A stretch of DNA of 64,000 nt from Eubacteriaceae bacterium (GTDB lineage Bacteria > Bacillota > Clostridia > Lachnospirales > Lachnospiraceae). Below, one piece after another: positions 44,268 through 50,663 of this stretch; position 1 is the stretch's first letter, and each line of letters begins with the position of its first letter. Under the pieces are notes generated by a model. That model worked only from the letters and a program-made list of their open reading frames with translations. It did no database searches and had not been told where the DNA came from. The DNA lies in the NCBI GenBank assembly GCA_902363805.1, contig CABJBF010000005.1:62001-126000 (forward strand), given 5' to 3'. Made by a program: the position numbers and the translations under genes.

Positions 44268-46760
44268 ATGACATGGCCTTTTGAAAATGATACCAGTAAC
44301 ATTGAAAAGAAACTGGCAAAGCGCAGTTTGCACCATGAACGGCAGCGTAATTTATTTGCAATCATTGCTCTGGCACTAACTGCATTTATGATAACTGCGA
44401 CATTCAGTATTGGCTTTAGTTACTTTGAAACCTACCAAATGCAACAAATCCGCTTAATGGGAACTACCGCAGATGCCGGAATCACAAATGTAACGGAAGA
44501 ACAGTTGGTTGAGATTTCAAAATCAAGTCTTGTACTTGACGTAGGCATACAGCAGCGTTTAGGCAGTGTTGATACAGAACAACTGAGAAACGCAAGATTA
44601 GGTGTAGTATGGATAAATGATACAGAGTGGGAACACCACCGTCTTCCTACTATATCAGGTGTTGTAGGAAATTATCCGTTAAGTAAAAGCGAAATCATGT
44701 TGCCTACATGGGTGCTTGAACAGATGGGTATTTCTGATCCACAAATAGGGATGGAAATTGTGTTGTCATACCAAATTGGCGATAGCTATGATTATGTCAC
44801 GGACACCTTTTTGCTGTCGGGCTACTATACGGACTACATTCCAATGCGCACAAATAATCGTGGTTATGTTTATGTTTCATCCGCTTTTAAGGATAGCTTA
44901 AATGTATCACTGGATAATAGTGTTACGGCAATGATCCGTTTTCAAGGCAATGATAATGCTGACAAAAACTGTGAAAGATTGCGGCGTGAGATTGACTTTA
45001 CAGAAGGGCAAACATTTGAAATTGTACCATTAGAACAGGCAAATGGTGGAACTATTATTTTAGCTGTAATAATTTTAGCAGTTTTTATATCCTTTAGCGG
45101 CTATCTGCTGATTTATAATATTCTTTATGTCTCTGTCGTAAAAGATGTGCAATTCTATGGCCGTCTTAAAACGATTGGAACGACCCAAAGGCAGATAAAG
45201 AGAATTATCTATAAGCAGGCAATCAGAATCTCTTGTATTGGTATTCCGATTGGCCTGTTACTTGGTGCGGTTGTTTCCTTTGGCATTGTTCCTTACTTCC
45301 TGAATATGATGTATTCAACAAATTCTGATGTGGGAACAAAAGTATCTTTTTCGCCGTTTATTTTCATAGGAGCGGCCATATTTACGTTCATTACCGTTAT
45401 GATTGCAAGCATGAAGCCCGCCAAAATTGCCGGAAGTGTTTCACCAATAGCAGCACTCCAATATACAGCAGCCAGCACAAAGAGCAGCGCCAGAAATTGT
45501 AGCAAAATGAAGTTGTCCAGAATGGCATGGAACAATGTCTTTCGTAATGCTAAGAGTACAACCCTTGTTTTTGCATCGCTTTTTTTCGGCCTTTCCTTGT
45601 TCCTTGTCGTCACAGGGCTATTACATGGTTTAAGCCCGGAGAATTATGTGAGCCAATGGGGAGTAAGCGATTTTGCACTCACATATAGTATCCACGAAAG
45701 AGAAGATTTAATTTCCAGCGAAATGGTTTCAGAGATTGGTCAGCTTGACGGCATTGAGAATTTGAGGTTGACCTATGCACCTTATCCTCAAGTAGCAGCA
45801 GATGTTGTATATGACGATGCTGTATTTCACGAGTTTCTTGCGTCATTAGACGGAGTAAACGGCATTGATTTTTCTGATCCGGCAAAATTAGAAAATTATC
45901 AGCAAAACTTTTTTAGCGGGGTTTTTGGAATTGACAGTGCATATTTGGAAGAAATCAATAAAACCTTAAACTTGCCTATTGACACGTCTGCCTTTGAACA
46001 AGGAAAGGTTGTGCTGCTGTCCAAAACAGTAGAAGGCCTTATTCAGCCAGGGCAGGAAATAACAATCCAGACGCAGAACGGACAGCATTCCTTTATTGTA
46101 GCGAACGGTTATTTGAATGAAGGGTTTCGAGCAGGAGGAGGCAATGAGAGAGGGACGGCTCCTGATTTGTATATTAGTCAAACAGCTTTGAAAGAACTCT
46201 TTCCGCAATATAGAGTGTTCCGCGTGGCCTTTGATACGGATGGTCAACATGACGAAAGTATACTGCAAGAATTAAAGCAAATCACCGCATCACAAGCTAA
46301 CATTGATATTATATCCCGATATGAACGGCGAGAAGAAATGCAGGAATATCTCATTACAGCAAAGGTTTTAGGAACAGGGTTGTCCGTGATCCTGCTGCTT
46401 GTTGGTGTCATGAACTTTGTCAATACAATGGTTGTCAATGTAAATACTCGGCGCTATGAATTAGCTGTTCTTGAAAGCATTGGAATGACAAAGCGACAAA
46501 TCAAACGAATGCTATTTATGGAAGGTTTCTATTATTGGGGTGTTTCCCTTTCCCTTGCAGTCACCATTGGAACAGCAATCTTCATCTTGCTATATATGAT
46601 TTTTAGTAAAGTGGCCTATTATGCTGTTTTCTCCTATCCATTTATCCCACTGGTGCTGGTGTCTGGACTGGTGTTGCTAATCTGCCTTATTGTGCCTATA
46701 TGGGTCTACAAAACTGACGTTAACCTTCCAGTTGTGGAGCGATTGCGGTTGACAGAGTGA
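44268..46760 (+). CDS. FtsX-like ABC transporter permease
   Basis: This 830-residue protein has an N-terminal membrane segment (about 27-50), a first extracellular region (about 55-255) and a first FtsX block (about 258-390). A second membrane anchor and a large extracellular region (about 450-690) follow, then a C-terminal FtsX block (about 700-815). It works with the ATPase at 43585. The gene is clearly more AT-rich than its neighbours, and the change begins at the gene start. It was therefore probably acquired or exchanged separately from the ATPase. It contains no ICE dyad. Confidence 0.88.
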   Translation: MTWPFENDTSNIEKKLAKRSLHHERQRNLFAIIALALTAFMITATFSIGFSYFETYQMQQIRLMGTTADAGITNVTEEQLVEISKSSLVLDVGIQQRLGSVDTEQLRNARLGVVWINDTEWEHHRLPTISGVVGNYPLSKSEIMLPTWVLEQMGISDPQIGMEIVLSYQIGDSYDYVTDTFLLSGYYTDYIPMRTNNRGYVYVSSAFKDSLNVSLDNSVTAMIRFQGNDNADKNCERLRREIDFTEGQTFEIVPLEQANGGTIILAVIILAVFISFSGYLLIYNILYVSVVKDVQFYGRLKTIGTTQRQIKRIIYKQAIRISCIGIPIGLLLGAVVSFGIVPYFLNMMYSTNSDVGTKVSFSPFIFIGAAIFTFITVMIASMKPAKIAGSVSPIAALQYTAASTKSSARNCSKMKLSRMAWNNVFRNAKSTTLVFASLFFGLSLFLVVTGLLHGLSPENYVSQWGVSDFALTYSIHEREDLISSEMVSEIGQLDGIENLRLTYAPYPQVAADVVYDDAVFHEFLASLDGVNGIDFSDPAKLENYQQNFFSGVFGIDSAYLEEINKTLNLPIDTSAFEQGKVVLLSKTVEGLIQPGQEITIQTQNGQHSFIVANGYLNEGFRAGGGNERGTAPDLYISQTALKELFPQYRVFRVAFDTDGQHDESILQELKQITASQANIDIISRYERREEMQEYLITAKVLGTGLSVILLLVGVMNFVNTMVVNVNTRRYELAVLESIGMTKRQIKRMLFMEGFYYWGVSLSLAVTIGTAIFILLYMIFSKVAYYAVFSYPFIPLVLVSGLVLLICLIVPIWVYKTDVNLPVVERLRLTE

Positions 46761-46800
46761 GTTTAATCAAATAGCAAAACATCCTTAGATCAATCATATC

Positions 46801-46842
46801 GAAGCGGAGCAGATTTTAGCTGCTCCGCTTCTTTAGTATTTT
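46801..46842 (+). terminator. Intrinsic terminator of the transporter operon
   Basis: GAAGCGGAGCAG (46801-46812) and CTGCTCCGCTTC (46820-46831) form a perfect 12-bp stem followed by TTTAGTATTTTT. It lies 40 bases after the permease stop. Confidence 0.88.
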
Positions 46843-46857
46843 TCAAAAAATTCTTTT

Positions 46858-46950
46858 GAAATGTCCGAGCTTTGTAACAATTCAGCCTGTTTTTCTGTCG
46901 AAATCAAAGACGCCTCGGACATTTGTGTAACATTTGTAGTTTATGCTTGT
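46858..46950 (+). promoter_or_regulatory. Third set of operator boxes of the two-component module
   Basis: GAAATGTCCGAGC-TTTGTAACA (from 46858) repeats the box at 43453. CTCGGACATTTG (about 46914-46925) is its inverted counterpart and is followed by TGTAACATTTG. A possible -10 (TATGCT) lies near 46942. The boxes are beyond the terminator of the transporter operon, so they should control the leader region and genes after 46950. Confidence 0.55.
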
Positions 46951-47048
46951 GGTAAATCAATTAAGAAACATCTGCCCCCACAGCGGGGAAAAGAAAAAAA
47001 CCGCTGACGGGCAGAGGATTTCGTGTGCTTTCCTATATCACTGACGAT

Positions 47049-47085
47049 ACGGCGGTTTTGAGAAATCAGAGCCGCCGTTTCTTTT
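47049..47085 (+). terminator. Terminator-like hairpin in the gene-free leader
   Basis: ACGGCGG (47049-47055) and CCGCCGT (47072-47078) pair, followed by TTCTTTT. It is one of several hairpins in the 670-base gap between the permease and the sigma-like gene. Further upstream CTGCCC and GGGCAG (near 46973-47024) may also pair. Confidence 0.6.
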
Positions 47086-47125
47086 CGCCCCCCTAAACCA
47101 ACGACGACCTAACACCGTGTAAATC

Positions 47126-47156
47126 CACGGCGGCATATAGGAGGATTGCCGCCGTG
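47126..47156 (+). promoter_or_regulatory. Hairpin presenting AGGAGG in its loop
   Basis: CACGGCGGCA (47126-47135) and TGCCGCCGTG (47147-47156) form a perfect 10-bp stem. The 11-base loop TATAGGAGGAT holds a consensus ribosome binding site. The GTG at the foot of the stem (47154-47156) is 9 bases from AGGAGG and starts a 19-codon frame. The stem would cover that start codon, so translation could be controlled by unfolding. Confidence 0.6.
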
Positions 47157-47213
47157 TCTATCTTTGCCTTTTTTCACAGTGCCCATGACCTACATCAGTT
47201 AAAAAAAGCATAG
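47154..47213 (+). CDS. Possible 19-residue leader peptide
   Basis: The frame GTG to TAG encodes a peptide of 19 residues (M/V-SIFAFFHSAHDLHQLKKA). It has a well-placed AGGAGG, held in a hairpin loop. Its stop codon lies in the 5' arm of the next hairpin (CATAGCC 47209-47215 with GGCTATG 47234-47240). This layout resembles attenuation leaders of resistance genes, where stalling on the peptide reshapes the RNA. The controlled gene would be the sigma-like gene at 47431. Confidence 0.4.
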   Translation: MSIFAFFHSAHDLHQLKKA

Positions 47214-47430
47214 CCCCGCCTCCGGGTTATTCCGGCTATGTATGCGAAATTTGTTGGAACCTTAACTATTATGTCATTTCATGCGTCCGTGTGGCTTCAT
47301 GTCGCCCGGGCGCTTTTGCGTTCTTATGGGGCGGCTTCGGGTCATGTTGGCCCGAAGCCATTCCCCGGTGCCGCTCCCCGCCGCCTTCGTTTCGGTCACT
47401 CGTCAACCAACAACCGAAACGGAGGTCAAT

Positions 47431-47853
47431 ATGGCTATTATCAATTTGCGGGACTATTACCCGTTCTATACATCGGATTGCTTCATGGAAGTATCGGAAG
47501 AAGTTGCAGAAATGTTCAAAGAGTTTGATCGTAAAGAGGCTGCCTACCGGCTGCGTACATACCGCCACAAAGCCTACTATTCCCTTGATCGGGATGACGG
47601 GCTGGAGCATGAAGCTGTCTTTGTTGCCTTATCTCCCCATGAACTGTATGAGCGGAAAGTGACCATGCAGGAGCTTCACGCAGCGATTTCCAGTCTGCCG
47701 GACAAACAGGCAAAACGGATTTATGCTCATTTTATTCTCGGCATGACCAAACAGGACATTGCCCGGGCAGAGGGCGTCCATGAAAAAGTGGTTCGTGTCG
47801 CAATCGAGCGAGGTCTGCGGCGCTTAGAAAAAATTTTGAAAAATTCTTTGTAA
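47431..47853 (+). CDS. Sigma-70 region 4-like regulator
   Basis: This 140-residue protein begins MAIINLRDYYPFYTSDCFME behind ACGGAGG. The C-terminal half has a sigma region 4 helix-turn-helix (AISSLPDKQAKRIYAHFILGMTKQ split near 85-110, then DIARAEGVHEKVVRVAIERGLRRLEKIL). There is no region 2, so it is not a full sigma factor. Similar small proteins control transfer or excision in Tn916-like and Tn1549-like elements. A dyad copy lies at 47335 upstream and another at 47904 after it. Confidence 0.85.
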   Translation: MAIINLRDYYPFYTSDCFMEVSEEVAEMFKEFDRKEAAYRLRTYRHKAYYSLDRDDGLEHEAVFVALSPHELYERKVTMQELHAAISSLPDKQAKRIYAHFILGMTKQDIARAEGVHEKVVRVAIERGLRRLEKILKNSL

Positions 47854-47929
47854 GGCGTACCGATTTAGGCCGGAAAATGAAATGGCTTATGAGAGGCAAA
47901 ACACTTCGGGTCACAATGGCTCGAGGTTC

Positions 47930-48343
47930 AGACAAGCCTCATGCAGATTGAAAATCGAATAAAAAGACACCCGGATACGAAGGGGAACGCGCTGTGTGAC
48001 AGACCCGCCATGACCTCGGATTTCAGAGAATACAGTCTTTGTAAAACTGAGCGAGCGAACAGGTCCATGCCATAGGTGGGGCAAGGCTGGCTCCACCGGA
48101 ACAGGCGCAGAACCCGGATACTTGCGTTTAGTCACAGTCCGAGCGTTGAAGCGGCCTTGCAAGCCGTGAGCCGTCGCAGGCAATGAGAACGCCTTGCCAT
48201 CAGAATGGGGAGAGTTGAAATACTATGGGGCATGAAGCCTATGTCCGTCCGGTGTGTCTGAAATGAAGTGAAAACCTATGGGGAGCCCCCGGCAATGCTG
48301 TCTGATGATAGGCCAACCGATCCGGCGTGGCTCCCCATCTTTT
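47930..48343 (+). ncRNA. Candidate structured RNA ending in an intrinsic terminator
   Basis: About 410 bases lack a supportable gene but contain many pairings. CATGACCT near 48010 pairs with AGGTCCATG near 48060. GGTGGGGC pairs with GCTCCACC (about 48075-48097). CGGC-TTGCAA-GCCG and GGCAA/TTGCC also occur. ACCCGGATAC occurs twice (near 47971 and 48112). The end is a 9-bp stem, TGGGGAGCC (48279-48287) with GGCTCCCCA (48329-48337), followed by TCTTTT. This is what a stable non-coding RNA of the ICE would look like. It matches no family I can name, and the 5' end is a guess. Confidence 0.5.
48279..48343 (+). terminator. Intrinsic terminator of the candidate RNA
   Basis: TGGGGAGCC and GGCTCCCCA pair around a 41-base insert that contains a smaller CCGG pairing, followed by TCTTTT. 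It lies 20 bases before the start of the next small gene, so that gene is either read through or has another promoter. Confidence 0.65.
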
Positions 48344-48363
48344 CAAAAAAGGAGCACTTGTTT

Positions 48364-48567
48364 ATGGGAAATGCGTTTGGAATGATCCCCGGCTTGGAAA
48401 CGGACGAATGGAGCAATGACGCCTGCCGCGGTTATGTCATTATGGCAATGGAGGACTGCGGATTTTCAAAGAAGGATATACGGCGTGTTGTGGGGCAGCT
48501 TTATGAAGTATTTGACCTCAACAGCGTGGAGGACGCCAAAGAAAAGTACCATTCCAGTCCTTACTGA
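48364..48567 (+). CDS. Small ICE protein of unknown function
   Basis: This 67-residue protein begins MGNAFGMIPGLETDEWSNDA behind AAAAAGGAG. It is acidic with a central helix (GYVIMAMEDCGFSKKDIRRV). It has no membrane segment. It is the first of two small genes before the recombinase, a place often held by excision or regulatory factors, but there is no direct evidence of that role. Confidence 0.65.
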   Translation: MGNAFGMIPGLETDEWSNDACRGYVIMAMEDCGFSKKDIRRVVGQLYEVFDLNSVEDAKEKYHSSPY

Positions 48568-48599
48568 GCTCGGGCCATATCGACCCGAAGTGGAGAAAG

Positions 48600-48645
48600 C
48601 TCAAAGGGCGGCACCTGCTGGGTGTCGCCTTTTGACATTTCCCCA
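48600..48645 (+). terminator. Intrinsic terminator between the two small genes
   Basis: AAAGGGCGGCACC and GGGTGTCGCCTTTT pair around TGCT. The T-rich 3' arm gives the terminator character. It directly follows the dyad copy at 48568-48590. Confidence 0.65.
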
Positions 48646-48700
48646 CAGGACAAGCGGGAAAGGCAGGCATATACACGCACTTTCGCAAAGGAGGTTTTCA

Positions 48701-48877
48701 ATGACGCAAGCTGTCACTTATGAACGAGAAACAAAGTCTGTCGCATTTCAAGGGAAGATCATTGTGCTGGAAAGCCTCACGCCGGTACTTCCCCCGAAGG
48801 AGAAAGCACAGCGCAAAAAAGAAATTGAGCGTTGTCTTTATGAGGTGTTCAGAAAATATGGGGACAGATTTCCCTAA
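48701..48877 (+). CDS. Small basic ICE protein
   Basis: This 58-residue protein begins MTQAVTYERETKSVAFQGKI behind AAAGGAGG and ends KKEIERCLYEVFRKYGDRFP. It is basic and probably beta-helical. Similar short proteins lie just before serine recombinases in Clostridial elements, but no role is known to me. The recombinase promoter follows its stop. Confidence 0.65.
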   Translation: MTQAVTYERETKSVAFQGKIIVLESLTPVLPPKEKAQRKKEIERCLYEVFRKYGDRFP

Positions 48878-48880
48878 TCA

Positions 48881-48918
48881 TTCGCAACATTGTTGTCCGG
48901 GGCTGCTGATGGTATAAT
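48881..48918 (+). promoter_or_regulatory. Recombinase promoter with shared upstream element
   Basis: TTGTTG (48890-48895), 17 bases and TATAAT (48913-48918) form a good sigma-A promoter 48 bases before the recombinase start. TTCGCAACATT (48881-48891) just before and across the -35 is shared with the promoter at 39075. Confidence 0.7.
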
Positions 48919-48966
48919 ATAGTTGTAAGGTTGGTAGCTCCATTCCAACAAGGAAAGGAGCCCAAT

Positions 48967-50475
48967 ATGGAATTTATCAGAGAAGATTGTATTTACGCAA
49001 GACAGTCAGTAGACCGCAAGGACAGTATCAGCATTGAAAGTCAGATCGACTTTTGCAAGTATGAATTGAAAGGTGGGAGCTGCCGGGTATTCAAGGACAA
49101 AGGCTATTCCGGTAAAAATACGGACAGGCCGGAGTTTCAAAAGCTGTTGGGCGAGATCCGCAAGGGAAAGGTCAGGCGGGTCATCGTGTATAAACTGGAC
49201 CGTATAAGCCGCTCTATTCTGGACTTTGCAACGATGATGGAGCTGTTTCAAGAGTATGATGTGGAGTTTGTATCATCCACAGAAAAGTTTGATACTTCGA
49301 CCCCGATGGGCCGGGCCATGCTGAATATCTGCATTGTATTCGCCCAGCTTGAACGTGAGACAATTCAGAAGCGTGTCACAGACGCCTACTATTCACGGTG
49401 CCTGAAAGGCTTTCACATGAGCGGACAGGCACCATACGGTTATCAGTTAGAGCCTACTGTGGTAGAGGGTATCCGCACAAAGAAAATGGTTGCCGACCCC
49501 ATAGCCGCCGACCATGTTCGGCTGATGTTTGAAATGTACGCTGAACCGGAAACCTCCTTCGGAGATATTACTCGATACTTCGAGGAACATGACATAAAAA
49601 TTTATGGCAAATCCATGTTCCGTACATTTCTTTCCCAGCTTTTAAGAAACCCCGTTTATGCACAGGCCGACTTGGAGCTGTACGAATTTTTCAAGAGTCA
49701 GGGTGCAGCGATTGTCAATGACGCTTCTGACTTTGCCGGAACAAACGGCTGCTATCTCTATCAGGGGCGGGATGTGAAGGAGGACAAAGACAGGTGCTTA
49801 AAAGACCAGATACTTGTTATCGCTCCCCACGAAGCACTCATTTCCTCTGACACATGGCTGAAATGTCGGAAAAAACTTATGGCAAACACCACCTTCCAGC
49901 AGGGACGGAAACCAAAAAATACTTGGCTGGCCGGAAAAATCAAATGCGGGCATTGTGGGTATGCTCTGAAAGCCACCCATGTACCAAACAGCACCGGCTA
50001 TTTCCGCTGTACCAAACGGACGGAAAACAAAGGCTGTCCGGGCTGCGGGAAAATCCGCAAAGAAGAATTTGAGCAATTCATTTTCTCGACCATGCAGGAA
50101 AAGTTCAAAGATTTTCAGATACTCCACGGCAGGGAGGAAAAAGTCAATCCGAAACTGACCGCCTATCAAGTGGAGCTGGCACAGGTGGAGGCAGAAATTG
50201 AAAAGCTGCTGGATACGCTGACCAGAGCCAATGCGACCTTGCTTGCCTACGCTAACAAAAAAATTGAAGAACTGGACACCCGACGCCAGACCATTTCAAA
50301 GGCAATCGCTGAATTGAGCGTTGAAACCATATCTCCCCAGCAGATAAAGAAGTTATCCTATTATCTCGACAACTGGGACAGCATAGATTTTGACGACAAA
50401 AGAAAAGCCGCCGATGGCTTGATCTCTACAATCAAGGCCACCAGCGACCGTGTTCAGATAGAGTGGAAAATCTGA
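48967..50475 (+). CDS. Large serine recombinase (ICE integrase)
   Basis: This 502-residue protein has a resolvase domain with the nucleophile Ser14 (YARQSVDRKDS), the conserved YKLDRISRSILDF and LERETIQKRV, a recombinase domain, a zinc ribbon (CGHCG near 327, then CPGCGK) and a C-terminal coiled coil (about 400-440). It begins at ATG 48967 behind AAAGGAG. Large serine recombinases integrate and excise DNA between attB and attP using a 2-bp central overlap. It ends 50 bases before attR, the usual place for an integrase. Confidence 0.95.
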   Translation: MEFIREDCIYARQSVDRKDSISIESQIDFCKYELKGGSCRVFKDKGYSGKNTDRPEFQKLLGEIRKGKVRRVIVYKLDRISRSILDFATMMELFQEYDVEFVSSTEKFDTSTPMGRAMLNICIVFAQLERETIQKRVTDAYYSRCLKGFHMSGQAPYGYQLEPTVVEGIRTKKMVADPIAADHVRLMFEMYAEPETSFGDITRYFEEHDIKIYGKSMFRTFLSQLLRNPVYAQADLELYEFFKSQGAAIVNDASDFAGTNGCYLYQGRDVKEDKDRCLKDQILVIAPHEALISSDTWLKCRKKLMANTTFQQGRKPKNTWLAGKIKCGHCGYALKATHVPNSTGYFRCTKRTENKGCPGCGKIRKEEFEQFIFSTMQEKFKDFQILHGREEKVNPKLTAYQVELAQVEAEIEKLLDTLTRANATLLAYANKKIEELDTRRQTISKAIAELSVETISPQQIKKLSYYLDNWDSIDFDDKRKAADGLISTIKATSDRVQIEWKI

Positions 50476-50492
50476 CATTTCCGCTCTATCGC
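50457..50492. terminator. Hairpin over the recombinase stop codon
   Basis: GATAGAGTGGAAA and TTTCCGCTCTATC pair around a short loop that contains the TGA stop. No strong T run follows, so termination would be weak. The terminator inside the left end (19130) would back it up in the circular form. Confidence 0.45.
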
Positions 50493-50517
50493 CCCTCATT
50501 TCTATTTTATCTTGTTT

Positions 50518-50540
50518 GTACCCCTTGTACACCGATGTTT
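50518..50540. other. attR: right ICE-chromosome junction
   Basis: ACCCCT-TGTACA-CCGATG has ICE DNA on the left and chromosome on the right. The core TGTACA is at 50526-50531. The right half CCGATG completes the palindrome CGGTGTACACCG with the left half from attL. GC content falls sharply after this point. Confidence 0.75.
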
Positions 50541-50663
50541 TCGTACATATTTGTAAAACTCGTTTTCATCCAATTAATTATATTCGTCATTTACTCTTTT
50601 CCGAATTATTCAATTCGATATTTGACTTTATACAAATATATGCAGTTAGCGATTAAAATATGA

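Larger units (their letters stand above)
20130..48590. repeat. Family of about 20 dispersed 23-nt dyads across the ICE
   Basis: Each copy is close to CTTCGGGYCA, 3 free bases, TGRCCCGAAG. Starts are 20130, 20637, 23088, 24151, 26532, 30336, 30798, 31461, 34243, 34441, 36407, 37274, 37795, 39019, 39434, 40959, 43416, 47335, 47904 and 48568. Most lie between a stop codon and the next ribosome binding site. Those at 20130, 34441, 36407 and 37274 lie in coding sequence and all use the same frame (Ser-Gly-His/Gln-x-x-x-Lys). Inner Y/R positions give 8 C-G, 1 T-A, 6 T-G and 5 C-A pairs, so neither strand is favoured for RNA folding. That suggests a double-stranded DNA site for a dimeric protein. 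None were seen in the intron, the AT-rich permease gene or the chromosomal flanks. Confidence 0.9.
19074..50531 (+). mobile_element. Integrative and conjugative element, Tn1549-like backbone, serine recombinase
   Basis: The segment is GC-rich against an AT-rich chromosome and coded almost wholly on the plus strand. It carries a full conjugation set (coupling ATPase, VirB4, VirB6, PrgI, hydrolase, MobC, relaxase), antirestriction genes, a regulatory and transport cargo, and a large serine recombinase at the right end beside attR. Gene order and product types match the Tn1549/CTn-like ICEs of Clostridia, but integration is by a serine rather than a tyrosine recombinase. Length is about 31.45 kb with one core copy. 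A group II intron (27469-30056) is nested inside. Confidence 0.92.

Noticed and set aside
47281..47430. Upstream extension of the sigma-like gene
   Set aside because: The extension is translated from a dyad copy and leader sequence. ACGGAGG before ATG 47431 fixes the start.
20637..48590. The 23-nt dyads as ordinary transcription terminators
   Set aside because: None has a T run of its own, and several have C-A mismatches in the stem. True terminators lie next to some of them (26555, 48600) as separate hairpins.
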